A DNA stretch of 64,000 bases, taken from assembly GCA_964348695.1 (NCBI GenBank), contig CAYGDI010000002.1:186001-250000 (forward strand), read 5' to 3'. The notes under the pieces were generated by a model. It was given only the letters and a program-made list of their open reading frames with translations, ran no database searches and was not told where the DNA came from. The DNA comes from JACPYF01 sp964348695 (lineage in GTDB: Bacteria; Patescibacteriota; Saccharimonadia; Saccharimonadales; Saccharimonadaceae). Shown piece after piece: positions 17,256 to 25,742 of the stretch (position 1 is its first letter; each line of letters begins with the position of its first letter). The position numbers and the translations under genes are program-made.

Positions 17256-18402
17256 GGCCAAGCTCCTTTTTGACGACCATAGAGATTATTTTAACAGCTT
17301 GAGCAATTTCTGTCTCAGTAGTTATACGCCCAAACGAAAGCCTCAGTGAACCATCGATGACATCGTTGGGTAAGCCCAGAGCTTTTAGTACATGAGATCG
17401 CGAGGCTTTGTTAGCGGCACAAGCAGAACCAGTGGCAACAAGCACTCCTTTTTCCTCGAGCGCAAACAACAATCTCTCCGCGTCTACACCAGGCCACGCA
17501 ATAGATAGAATGTGTGGAGCTGAGTGTTTTTTTGGACTGATTATTTCTATATCATGATGTTGATCACGGAGCATATCAACGGCATGTGAACGGATATCCT
17601 GGAGCCTTTTAGATTCTTTTTTGCGTCGAGATTCAGCTAGCTCAAGTGCTTTTGTGAATCCTATGATGCCCACAACATTTTCAGTACCAGAGCGCAGACC
17701 ATTTTCCTGGCCTCCTCCACTCACAATAGGTACAAGGGGTACGGAATGGCTAGCATACAAGATACCTGTTTGTTTCGGTCCGTACATTTTACCACCATTG
17801 AGCGTCATCATATCAACACCAAGTCGTGCAATGTTAATATCAACAATACCTGCAGCCTGTGATGCATCTGTATGCAAAAAAAGCGGATGCGAGTTGCCTG
17901 TTTGTGCCCGTTTTAGTCGTTCGTTTTTGACATAGTCACTTAGTGCTTTTATGTCCTGTATCGTACCTGTCTCATTTTGGACAAGTGCAATTGTGATCAA
18001 AGTTGTATGTTTACGAATGGCGCTACGTATCGCCTCTATATCCACTCGACCACTTGCATCTACATCGATAATACTGAGATCATCACTCGATCTATTATTG
18101 AGTTTCTGCAACACGGCGGGATGCTCAGTACTACAAGTAATAACATGCCCAGGAATACTCAACGCTAAATTGATTGATTCCGTCGCACCTGCAGTAAAAA
18201 TAATATCTGTAGGTTTTGCGCCAATACACCGTGCCACCGTACTACGTGCAGATTCTATACTGGAACGAATCTCTCTTGCTGGCTGATATGGTGCCGAAGG
18301 GTTGTAAAAATTTTCTTGAAAATATGGCTGCATCGCTGAAAATACCACATCATCAATAGGCGTTGCAGCAGCGTAGTCTAGATATATGAGTTTTTTAGCC
18401 AT
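17236..18402 (-). CDS. Cysteine desulfurase (NifS/IscS family)
   Basis: 388 residues, PLP-dependent class V aminotransferase fold. YLDYAAATP at the start, AGATESINLAL, STEHPAVL, QNETGTIQ, HTDASQAAG, PLP lysine in NGGKMYGPKQTG, SGGGQENGLRSGTENV, and the catalytic cysteine loop ATGSACAANKASRSHVL. It produces persulfide sulfur for tRNA thiolation and Fe-S assembly. The order desulfurase, DUF218, mnmA suggests supply of sulfur to MnmA. Usual families have SxHK around the PLP lysine; here it is GGK. The ATG overlaps the previous gene by 8 nt. Confidence 0.93.
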   Translation of the reverse strand: MAKKLIYLDYAAATPIDDVVFSAMQPYFQENFYNPSAPYQPAREIRSSIESARSTVARCIGAKPTDIIFTAGATESINLALSIPGHVITCSTEHPAVLQKLNNRSSDDLSIIDVDASGRVDIEAIRSAIRKHTTLITIALVQNETGTIQDIKALSDYVKNERLKRAQTGNSHPLFLHTDASQAAGIVDINIARLGVDMMTLNGGKMYGPKQTGILYASHSVPLVPIVSGGGQENGLRSGTENVVGIIGFTKALELAESRRKKESKRLQDIRSHAVDMLRDQHHDIEIISPKKHSAPHILSIAWPGVDAERLLFALEEKGVLVATGSACAANKASRSHVLKALGLPNDVIDGSLRLSFGRITTETEIAQAVKIISMVVKKELGRAKKIS

Positions 18403-18856
18403 GATGGGCTACGACACCCGGCTCAGCAACTAACAATGTACCTGTGCGAGGATCTCTTTTGTATAGCTCTCTCATCACTCGTTCATGATACATGCGTGTG
18501 GCAAGTGCAAGATTTGCAAGTTCTTGTCCTTTGAGAATTTTGTGATTCTTACCACCATGCTCCACCTTTAATATACCTTTTGGATGAATTTCATATCTGA
18601 CCGTCTGACTTTTTGGTTGACCATCTTCACCCTTCCATTCTTCATGCCAAACCCAAGTATCTTCATCTAGACAAAAGAATTCACGAGTACGACCTTTTGG
18701 AATTTCACCAAAAAGTGTACGACCAATTTCTGACTCTAGTTTAATAATCTGACGGTCAGTCAGTTGTTTTAAAGGACGTACCTGCTGTTGGCCAAATGAT
18801 CGCTTGGGTTGATCACCAACAAGTAGCTGCATAGCTTGGTCTAATATACTCGTCAT
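18395..18856 (-). CDS. Conserved-looking hypothetical protein, 153 residues
   Basis: No named family recognised. A globular cytoplasmic protein with a Trp-rich core (CLDEDTWVWHEEW), beta strands (VRYEIHPKGILKVEHGG) and a helical segment (ELANLALATRMYHERVM). No signal peptide or membrane helix. It overlaps the desulfurase start by 8 nt, so the two are co-translated and may be functionally linked. The ATG at 18856 opens the frame. Confidence 0.78.
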   Translation of the reverse strand: MTSILDQAMQLLVGDQPKRSFGQQQVRPLKQLTDRQIIKLESEIGRTLFGEIPKGRTREFFCLDEDTWVWHEEWKGEDGQPKSQTVRYEIHPKGILKVEHGGKNHKILKGQELANLALATRMYHERVMRELYKRDPRTGTLLVAEPGVVAHHG

Positions 18857-18877
18857 AATCTTATTATAGATCTTTTG

Positions 18878-19141
18878 TTATTGTAGAACTACTTTTCGCC
18901 ATGATGTGTGCGTGTGAGTCGTACTAGTAATGAGTTTGACATTGGCTTGATCTGTCGCCCACTCCATTGTATCTTGAGTAGGTTCTGCAGTCTCATACAC
19001 AGCACTAACTAAATCTTTTGTTGTATTGTACTGATCATACGAAGCAGACTCTTCTGATCGTTCGTTTGTTTGGGTCGTGTCTTGAGCCCATTTTGGCTGT
19101 TCGAAAGTAGCACGACTACTGTTTGGTGGATAAATAACCAT
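18878..19141 (-). CDS. Small hypothetical protein, 87 residues
   Basis: No family recognised. The protein is rich in Thr, Ser and acidic residues and lacks a membrane segment. The start is the ATG at 19141, preceded at 8 nt by a perfect GGAGG; a longer in-frame start at 19156 would lie over the ribosome site. The good ribosome site is the main support for a real gene. It lies between tatD and the 153-residue gene on the same strand. Confidence 0.65.
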   Translation of the reverse strand: MVIYPPNSSRATFEQPKWAQDTTQTNERSEESASYDQYNTTKDLVSAVYETAEPTQDTMEWATDQANVKLITSTTHTHTSWRKVVLQ

Positions 19142-19233
19142 TAAAAACGCCTCCAATGCGTCAATTTATTAAAATTTATTTTTTCTGAGCATTTTTGATG
19201 AGACTTTTTGTGTTGAAATTGTATTTAATAAGA

Positions 19234-19995
19234 TTAAATATGGAATAGAAATGTCGCGTTGCGAGTGGTTTGAAGTGCTAGCATATCAACAGAGGTTGAT
19301 TTCACAGAAGATATAGACTCCGCTACTTCTCTCACAAACACAGGCTCATTTACTCTACCACGACTCGATTTTGGCGTCAAGTAGGGCGCATCTGTTTCTA
19401 GCAGTATTCGATCGACAGGAATGTTACTGAACATATCGATCTGTCGAGTGTCTTTTGTGAAAGAAACGATACCATTGACACCTATGAAGAAACCATACTG
19501 CAAGGCTCTTTCTAGATGAGACTGACTGTCGGTAAAACTATGAAGCACACCTCTAAGCGTAGGAAAATTATCAATAATTGGCCAAAAATCGTCAAATGCT
19601 TCTCTAACATGAAAAATAATAGGCATATCATAGTCAACTGCAAGCTGTATTTGCGACTCTAGTATATGAGCTTGTACATCGCGAGCACTGTGATCGTAAT
19701 AATAATCAAGCCCGATTTCGCCTATCGCGACGATACTTCCTCTATGATCTACGTTTTTGAGCAGCTGCTCTATTCCATTAATCCCATGTTTTGCCTCGTG
19801 TGGGTGCACACCAATAGCAGCCCAGCTACCATCGTGAGTGCTCGCCCAATCTACAGCTACTTTTGAATCTTCTACATCTGTACCAACAACAATCATCTTT
19901 GATACTCCAGATACTATAGCCCTTTGATATACCTCTTCAGCATCTAGGGGATACTCAGTTGAGTGTATGTGGCAATGTGTGTCGGTTAGCTGCAT
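19234..19995 (-). CDS. tatD: TatD-family metal-dependent DNase
   Basis: 253 residues, amidohydrolase TIM barrel. Metal ligands: DTHCHIH at the N-terminus, IGEIGLDYYYD, PIIFHVREAFDDF, VLHSFTD, and the C-terminal LLETDAPYLTP with the final Asp. Length is typical. TatD-like enzymes are 3'-5' DNases acting in DNA quality control. The ATG at 19995 opens on MQLTDTHCH. Confidence 0.95.
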   Translation of the reverse strand: MQLTDTHCHIHSTEYPLDAEEVYQRAIVSGVSKMIVVGTDVEDSKVAVDWASTHDGSWAAIGVHPHEAKHGINGIEQLLKNVDHRGSIVAIGEIGLDYYYDHSARDVQAHILESQIQLAVDYDMPIIFHVREAFDDFWPIIDNFPTLRGVLHSFTDSQSHLERALQYGFFIGVNGIVSFTKDTRQIDMFSNIPVDRILLETDAPYLTPKSSRGRVNEPVFVREVAESISSVKSTSVDMLALQTTRNATFLFHI

Positions 19996-20027
19996 AGTTG
20001 CTTTTTATTATATCGTACATTGCATGG

Positions 20028-20056
20028 TTGAAAAATAATGATATATATGATATAAT
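20028..20056 (+). promoter_or_regulatory. Promoter of the 266-residue plus-strand gene
   Basis: TTGAAA (20028-20033), 17-bp spacer, TATAAT (20051-20056). The expected transcription start is ~3 nt before the ATG at 20066, so the mRNA is practically leaderless. Confidence 0.7.
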
Positions 20057-20065
20057 AATGTTCAT

Positions 20066-20866
20066 ATGAAACAAGAACTGCTACCCGAGCAAAACTTGGA
20101 ACAAGAAATAGAAAAAACATTTTCTAGAGTGCAGGATATTTTGCAACAGCTAGATCAGGTCAAACAAGGCCTCGTTCGCCAAAGAATCGGTGATGATGCG
20201 TACAACAATGCTCGCACACTACTCCAAGATTCTGAAAATCCAGACGAAGAGCTACGCGAGCAACTCTACGCACTAGACAGGGCTGAAAACATCGAACTAG
20301 TACGTAGTCTCCTAAATCTTGGCCCTAGTAGCGATGAACAAAGACAACAAATGGCTACTATCGAAACAATAATCGAAGATCTCTACCCAGACGAGACGAC
20401 GCTCAGCCTGCTCGATGACGAAGAAAAAATGTCTGAAATAGGAGCTAAACTTAAAATAGAGTTTGGACCTCATGGTATACATGACAATCCTGATGTAGAA
20501 CATTACAACCAAGCTACCCAGCAGCTTGATACAGAGATATGTACTATCTACAAGGAACTTACTGGAATGGAGGCAATAGAGACCATCTATTGTGACGAGC
20601 TGACATTTGATATTGACCTGCACGACAGTTTTTTTAATGAAGATCATGATCGTATCATGGATGACGATTCTACGACCACGGGACAAAAAATATATCAAAT
20701 CAGTCAGCAGTCAAAAGCCTCTGTCGCAATTAGTATTACACAACATAAACTTCGTCTTGATGGTAATTCAATAACCCAAAGAGCTCAAATAGATGAGATT
20801 GAACATGCTATTTTGCCGCTTGTAAATGTTATTGAAATATTAGAACAAGATCACGCTTCTGTGTGA
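20066..20866 (+). CDS. Unrecognised acidic coiled-coil protein, 266 residues
   Basis: No family recognised. The N-terminal ~110 residues are strongly helical with heptad-like spacing (LEQEIEKTFSRVQDILQQL), acidic overall, then a mixed region with MDDDS. No signal peptide or membrane span. It has a near-consensus promoter and a virtually leaderless start, and its 3' end overlaps metG by 16 nt tail to tail. Expression seems real; the role is unknown. Confidence 0.75.
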   Translation: MKQELLPEQNLEQEIEKTFSRVQDILQQLDQVKQGLVRQRIGDDAYNNARTLLQDSENPDEELREQLYALDRAENIELVRSLLNLGPSSDEQRQQMATIETIIEDLYPDETTLSLLDDEEKMSEIGAKLKIEFGPHGIHDNPDVEHYNQATQQLDTEICTIYKELTGMEAIETIYCDELTFDIDLHDSFFNEDHDRIMDDDSTTTGQKIYQISQQSKASVAISITQHKLRLDGNSITQRAQIDEIEHAILPLVNVIEILEQDHASV

Positions 20867-22323
20867 TTGTGCATCTTTGGGAAGAGTATACGGTCGGGCA
20901 ATTTCACAACGCCGCTACTAAAAGTAGCGAGAATAATCTCTGACACACCTGGCATAAATGGCACCAATAGATGTGCAACCTGTAGTAAACTACCACTCGC
21001 ATAAGACAGTATTTCGTCTAGATGTTCTTTTGCTTCTGGATCTTGATCGATGGTTTTGGCAACCTCCCAAGGTTTGACTTGTTCGATATAGACATTGAGT
21101 CCACGAACCATGCTCCACACCTCGTCCATTGCCTTGTTAAACTCGAGCCTATCCATATATTCATGATATGGTTTGGTATCATGCTCTGGTTGCGGATGGT
21201 CACCTATCACGCCACTCTGGTAGCGATTGATCATGCTACCGACTCTTTGGATAACATTACCTAGTTCATTCGCTAGTTCATTGTTATACGCTGTTTCAAA
21301 TTTTTTCCAACTAAAATCACCGTCGTCTAGTGTCGGAATATGGCGTGAAAAATAATAACGAAATGCATCGATCCCATACTGGTCTATTATTTCATTCGGA
21401 TCTACAACATTTCCCACTGTTTTGCTGATTTTTTTGCCATCAACATTGATAAATCCGTGAACAAGTAGTTTTTTTGGAAGTGGCAATTCAAGAGCGATCA
21501 ACAATGCAGGCCAGATAGCTGCATGAAATCGTAATATATCTTTTCCTAAAACTTGGACTTCGGCTGGCCAATATTCTTGCCACTGTGTATTGTCTGGATA
21601 GCCAATGACTGATAGATAATTTGGCAGTGCATCTATCCATACGTAGATCACTTGGTCGGGATCATTCGGAACTTGGATCCCCCAGCTCAAACTCTTTTTT
21701 GGACGCGATACGCTGACGTCTTTTAGGCCACTATCGATCAAGTTTAGAATTTCTTTTTGACGAAATTCTGGTTCGATAATCATTTTTTTCTTTTCGATGG
21801 CCTCTTTTATTTGTGCACCAAAATGACTGAGTTTGAAATAATAATTTTCCTCGCTAAGTTTCTCATACGGGGTTTGATGATCTGGACAAGTGCCATTAGT
21901 CTCTGCCACCTCTTTCTCTGTAAAAAACGCCTCATGTCCAACACAATACCATCCTTCGTAACTGCCTTTGTATATGTATGGCTGTAGTTTTTCCCAAATG
22001 TACTGTACAGATCGTTCATGATGATCATCTGTTGTACGTACAAAATCAGTATAGTCAGCACCAAGTTTTTTCATGAGATCTGAAAAGGCTTTGTACTGCT
22101 GATCTGTATATTGCTGAGGTGCAATGTTTTGTTCTTTTGCTTTTGCCGCGATTTTGTTTCCATGCTCGTCAGTACCTGCCGAAAATCGTAACAAGCGATC
22201 TGGACGTAGCTGTTTTTGGTAGCGTGCCCAAATATCAGCGTATAGATAATCCATGGCATTGCCGATATGAGGTTTTGCATTCACATATGGAATCGCGGTT
22301 GTGATATATAAGTTTTTTCCCAT
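20851..22323 (-). CDS. metG: Methionyl-tRNA synthetase
   Basis: 490 residues, class I synthetase. HIGH motif as PHIGNAMDYLYADIWARY, KMSKS equivalent GKKISKTVGNVV, and anticodon-binding helix region with FETAYNNELANELGNVIQR. The connective peptide retains only scattered Cys/His (YCVGHE, TCPDHQ), so the four-cysteine zinc knuckle is incomplete. It lacks the C-terminal EMAP-like tRNA-binding domain, as many short MetRS do. It charges the initiator and elongator tRNA-Met found near 51.6 and 47.7 kb. Confidence 0.95.
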   Translation of the reverse strand: MGKNLYITTAIPYVNAKPHIGNAMDYLYADIWARYQKQLRPDRLLRFSAGTDEHGNKIAAKAKEQNIAPQQYTDQQYKAFSDLMKKLGADYTDFVRTTDDHHERSVQYIWEKLQPYIYKGSYEGWYCVGHEAFFTEKEVAETNGTCPDHQTPYEKLSEENYYFKLSHFGAQIKEAIEKKKMIIEPEFRQKEILNLIDSGLKDVSVSRPKKSLSWGIQVPNDPDQVIYVWIDALPNYLSVIGYPDNTQWQEYWPAEVQVLGKDILRFHAAIWPALLIALELPLPKKLLVHGFINVDGKKISKTVGNVVDPNEIIDQYGIDAFRYYFSRHIPTLDDGDFSWKKFETAYNNELANELGNVIQRVGSMINRYQSGVIGDHPQPEHDTKPYHEYMDRLEFNKAMDEVWSMVRGLNVYIEQVKPWEVAKTIDQDPEAKEHLDEILSYASGSLLQVAHLLVPFMPGVSEIILATFSSGVVKLPDRILFPKMHNHTEA

Positions 22324-22360
22324 TGTGCTTTATTTTAACATGTATAACTTCTTAGACACT

Positions 22361-22405
22361 AAAAATGTAAATACCCCCGCTTGTGCTTGGCTAAGCTAGC
22401 GGGGG
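22361..22405 (-). terminator. Intrinsic terminator after the phosphatidyltransferase gene
   Basis: A CCCCCGC / GCGGGGG stem (22374-22380 and 22399-22405), followed on the minus strand by a T-rich stretch ending in TTTTT. It separates the phosphatidyltransferase gene from metG. Confidence 0.8.
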
Positions 22406-22418
22406 TCTATTCGGCGGT

Positions 22419-22985
22419 CTACTTAAGTAGATTGATCAACAGTTGGCGGTGTTGCTGTACCAAGAACGAATACAGAGAGATGACGAGTGTTACGATCATA
22501 ATACAAAGTAACACAAGCACCACATCTCTACTCAAGATCTGTTCTTGATTGACATTAATGAGCAGCATACACTGCCCAACGGCCAGACTGGCTCCGCTGA
22601 GTTTTGTGTATAACTGAGAACGTGCGAATCTTTGATTGTGTGCCAAGCCCAGCTGACGTACCAAAGAAAACATCACCCTACTAAGCGCAACCAGCAATAC
22701 AAACCAAACCGGAATAACTTTGCTGTCGAGCAGGATTAAAAAACCTGCAAACAATGCTGCGTCATCCATAAGCGGGTCTAGCATTTGTCCATCCGGCTTT
22801 TGGTGTGTCCCTCGTTTTATCCCAAAACGTGCAACAGCGCCATCCAGTGCGTCCGTAGACCACATCAAGACAGCACACGCGAATAGCAACCAGCCGTTCA
22901 CGCCTAGTGCGTATAGCACAAAAAGCAGTATTGCGAAGAGACCTCTCAAAAGAGAAAGTCTGTTCGCAGCTTGTGCGGTGTGCAT
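22419..22985 (-). CDS. CDP-alcohol phosphatidyltransferase family protein
   Basis: 188 residues with four to five membrane helices. The catalytic signature DALDGAVARFGIKRG followed by GQMLDPLMDD matches D-x2-DG-x2-AR-x(n)-G-x3-D-x3-D, including the metal-binding aspartates. It most resembles PgsA-type phosphatidylglycerophosphate synthases, but the substrate cannot be told from sequence alone. The ATG at 22985 is chosen since GGAG lies just upstream; a longer GTG frame to 23030 has none. Confidence 0.85.
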   Translation of the reverse strand: MHTAQAANRLSLLRGLFAILLFVLYALGVNGWLLFACAVLMWSTDALDGAVARFGIKRGTHQKPDGQMLDPLMDDAALFAGFLILLDSKVIPVWFVLLVALSRVMFSLVRQLGLAHNQRFARSQLYTKLSGASLAVGQCMLLINVNQEQILSRDVVLVLLCIMIVTLVISLYSFLVQQHRQLLINLLK

Positions 22986-23043
22986 CTTTCTCTCCGATAC
23001 TTGAGTTTTAAGGTGCGATCCTAAGACCACCTGAATAGCTAAG

Positions 23044-23754
23044 CTATTTTATCATAGCAACGATAGCAAAGCGACCATCGTCCTCACGATTGCCTTTTAA
23101 AAACTGACTATGTGAATAATAGTGCTTGCTGATCGCCGTATCGATTTTGCAGATTTCTATATTTTCTTTTTTTACACCTGCTTCTACAAGCTGCTGAGTA
23201 TTCACATCTTGCAAGCTCTTGTTCATAAACGCATACAAAGGATACGAGAGACAATCGGCAGCAGGGCTGAGCCATACGAGAAGGTGTTCGGGCGTAGAGC
23301 CAAATTTGCGACTCAAATATTCGATAGCAAGTTTGGCACTGTACTGTTCGGTGTTGTGCCGACCCAGGTGAGAGACCATCAAAATTTCTTTTTTTGGATC
23401 ATAAATAATGACACCTACACAATCAGCAAGTGGCAAAAACAGTGCAACACCTTTTGTTTTTGTACATAGAGCATCGGCAATCTGAACATCGTCGGTGACT
23501 ATGCCTTTTCCTATATCCTGCATATCAACTTCACGAAAACGAGTGAAATCATTTCTGTCATAGGACATTTTCACCAAAACAGTCTGTTCTAGTTCTATGT
23601 TCGTTTTTGATAAAAAATCTTTACGATTTCTATCAACCTCTCTTGATAACTGAATATCTTGGAGGTTTGATTTTTTCATGTTGCCATCTTTGATAGAAGA
23701 AACGGCGGCTATAATTTTGTTATCAAAAATTGTTGGTTGGTCACTGGAGATCAT
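23044..23754 (-). CDS. YfiH-family (PF02578) polyphenol oxidase/purine nucleoside phosphorylase-like protein
   Basis: 236 residues. The core IADALCTKTKGVALFLPLADCVGVIIYDP and HLGRHNT carry the Cys and His of the zinc site of the YfiH/laccase-domain family; a later SHSQF supplies the final His. The family has been described both as purine nucleoside phosphorylase-like and as multicopper-oxidase-like; I do not choose. It overlaps rsmA by 14 nt and is therefore co-transcribed. Confidence 0.82.
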   Translation of the reverse strand: MISSDQPTIFDNKIIAAVSSIKDGNMKKSNLQDIQLSREVDRNRKDFLSKTNIELEQTVLVKMSYDRNDFTRFREVDMQDIGKGIVTDDVQIADALCTKTKGVALFLPLADCVGVIIYDPKKEILMVSHLGRHNTEQYSAKLAIEYLSRKFGSTPEHLLVWLSPAADCLSYPLYAFMNKSLQDVNTQQLVEAGVKKENIEICKIDTAISKHYYSHSQFLKGNREDDGRFAIVAMIK

Positions 23755-24532
23755 TTTTTATTTCCTTTGTCAGTTCCCACCATTCATCGAGGCTGATGTT
23801 TTCAGCTCGCTGGTTCGGGTCTATGCCAACATGTGTCAGCAATTCTTTTGTCTTTTCTTTGTCCAAAGCTAAACCCGCACTGAGACTGGTATAGATCTTT
23901 TTGCGTTTTTGTAAAAAGCCAGCTTTGACAATACGAAAAAATTCTTTTTCATTAAAATCGCTAAACAGTGGCTCTAAATGGGGTTCGAGAATGACAATTT
24001 GTGAATCAACTTTTGGGGGAGGTGTGAACATATCAGCAGTGACAACATCTCCCAGGCGCACATTACAAAAAAGCTGTGCACTGATAGACAAAATGCTATG
24101 TTTGCCACCAACAGCAGCTAGTCTTTGGGCTACCTCTTTTTGCACCAACAAAACAGTGAGAGATGGAGGTTTGTCGGAAGTTAGCAGTTTTTCTATTATT
24201 TTGCTGGTGATATAGTACGGCACGTTTGCAACAACCTTGTATTCACTAGGTAGTTTTGACAAATCAAATTGCAAAAAATCCCCAGCGATAACTTCGGTTT
24301 TTTTGATATGACGACGAGCCAACTTGTCTGCAAGTTTTTCGTCAAATTCTACCGCTACAACCTTGCCAGCCTGATCGGACAGCACTTCAGTCAAAGTACC
24401 GAGGCCTGGTCCAATCTCTAGGACAGTATCGAGCTCGGTGATTTTTGCAAAAGATGCTATCTGATCTAATACTAGAGTGTCTTTAAGCCAGTGCTGGCCT
24501 AAAGATTTGTCGGGCTTGTTGTTTTCATTCAT
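23741..24532 (-). CDS. rsmA: 16S rRNA dimethyladenosine transferase RsmA/KsgA
   Basis: 263 residues, class I methyltransferase. LGQHWLKD at the N-terminus, SAM motif EIGPGLGTLTEVL, catalytic NVPYYITS (usually NLPYxISS), and the C-terminal helical domain with GFLQKRKKI. It dimethylates two adenosines at the 3' end of 16S rRNA. Its ATG shares one base with the stop of the Rpf-like gene (TAATG), a coupled pair also found in Actinobacteria where rpfB precedes ksgA. Confidence 0.95.
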   Translation of the reverse strand: MNENNKPDKSLGQHWLKDTLVLDQIASFAKITELDTVLEIGPGLGTLTEVLSDQAGKVVAVEFDEKLADKLARRHIKKTEVIAGDFLQFDLSKLPSEYKVVANVPYYITSKIIEKLLTSDKPPSLTVLLVQKEVAQRLAAVGGKHSILSISAQLFCNVRLGDVVTADMFTPPPKVDSQIVILEPHLEPLFSDFNEKEFFRIVKAGFLQKRKKIYTSLSAGLALDKEKTKELLTHVGIDPNQRAENISLDEWWELTKEIKNDLQ

Positions 24533-25677
24533 TAGCGATAGATATCTTGGAGCCCGAGTTTACGGCTGCATGAAGGCCAAGGTTGCCAACCACGTCTTTG
24601 GTATGTCTCCCAGGCTTTTTGATCTTGTACAGCTGGTGGGGCGGCGGCGGCGTTTGGATAGCCCTGATAACCACCCCAGGTGCCAATATCAAACTGATAA
24701 GCTCCGTAATAACCTACTGGATTGATGCTCGTGTAACCACCTTCGCAACTACGCAGCCTAGCTAGCGCCTCACCAAAAGTACCTGAAAATGTTCCTTTGG
24801 AGCCAACTATTTCAACTTGAACTTGGGGGCTTTGAACCTGCACACTTTGAATCTCGCGACGCGCCACTTCTGCACCGTTTCGCATCTCTATTTCGTAGGT
24901 AACAATCTTCTTTCCTAACACACCAGCAGTTTTTACCTGTCTATATCCCATGGGTTGATTTGGATCTTGGATGTGCTGAGTCGTAAATGAAATTGGCTCT
25001 TCCTGGCTCACAGTTTGCTTGCCGTTGCGCCAAATTTCAACTCTCATTCCGCTGGCAATTGGCGCGTCTACACCAAGCGAAAGCGTATCGTCTTTTCCTA
25101 GTTTGATGTTTTTTTCATTTAACATCTGACCAATAGTTGTAGATTGTGTGCCCGTTTCAACCAATTTTCCATATAGCACCAGAGTAAATCTTGTTGCTCT
25201 ATCGATTGTCATTGTTAAACCTACGCCATTTGAATCGAGAATGTCTGAACTGCGTGTCAATGTTGTATTGTCTTCTTCGTAAAGTACAATATTGGCATCT
25301 TTTGCTATTTGGTCAGGTGTCTCATAAGCAGTCATGACGGTTTTTTTCACTGTGCCATCAACAACCATGACTGGTTGTGCTCTGTAAATATTGATCTGAT
25401 AGGTTTTTCCTGGTAGTGGGGTGTCTACAGACGGGTCTACGTTGTCATAGGGACCTATAGTAACTTTTGCAGATTTGAGTGCTTGTTTGACATTTTTAGC
25501 CTTTGTGACTATATTCGTCTCTTCTTCACCATCATGAATTGTGATTAATTTGTCTTCTGTATTGACTGCATGAGCAGTTCTGATCGACAACGAAAAAATT
25601 ACCGTCAGCAGTACGGCTACCACGCAAAAAGCTATCAGAATCGGTTTTATGTATGATGTAGTAATAGTCAAACTCAT
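24532..25677 (-). CDS. Resuscitation-promoting-factor-like protein (DUF348, G5, Rpf domain)
   Basis: 381 residues. One N-terminal membrane or signal helix, several DUF348 repeats (~40-215), a G5 domain (~218-292, with QTVSQEEPI, GVLGKKIVTYEI), and a C-terminal Rpf/transglycosylase-like domain with the catalytic Glu in LARLRSCEGGY and YYGAYQFDIGTW. The architecture is that of actinobacterial RpfB. It cleaves peptidoglycan outside the cell, plausibly remodelling its own wall or that of an actinobacterial host. ATG at 25677 chosen; an upstream TTG at 25689 lacks a proper ribosome site. Confidence 0.9.
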   Translation of the reverse strand: MSLTITTSYIKPILIAFCVVAVLLTVIFSLSIRTAHAVNTEDKLITIHDGEEETNIVTKAKNVKQALKSAKVTIGPYDNVDPSVDTPLPGKTYQINIYRAQPVMVVDGTVKKTVMTAYETPDQIAKDANIVLYEEDNTTLTRSSDILDSNGVGLTMTIDRATRFTLVLYGKLVETGTQSTTIGQMLNEKNIKLGKDDTLSLGVDAPIASGMRVEIWRNGKQTVSQEEPISFTTQHIQDPNQPMGYRQVKTAGVLGKKIVTYEIEMRNGAEVARREIQSVQVQSPQVQVEIVGSKGTFSGTFGEALARLRSCEGGYTSINPVGYYGAYQFDIGTWGGYQGYPNAAAAPPAVQDQKAWETYQRRGWQPWPSCSRKLGLQDIYR

Positions 25678-25742
25678 AAGATATATCAACCTACCCGAGG
25701 TCTGAGATTTATTCTATCATATCTGATACAGACAACGAAGTG

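Noticed and set aside
20312..20698. 128-codon minus-strand frame opposite the acidic coiled-coil gene
   Set aside because: No ribosome site; hydrophobic nonsense expected as complement of an acidic helical gene that has a consensus promoter.
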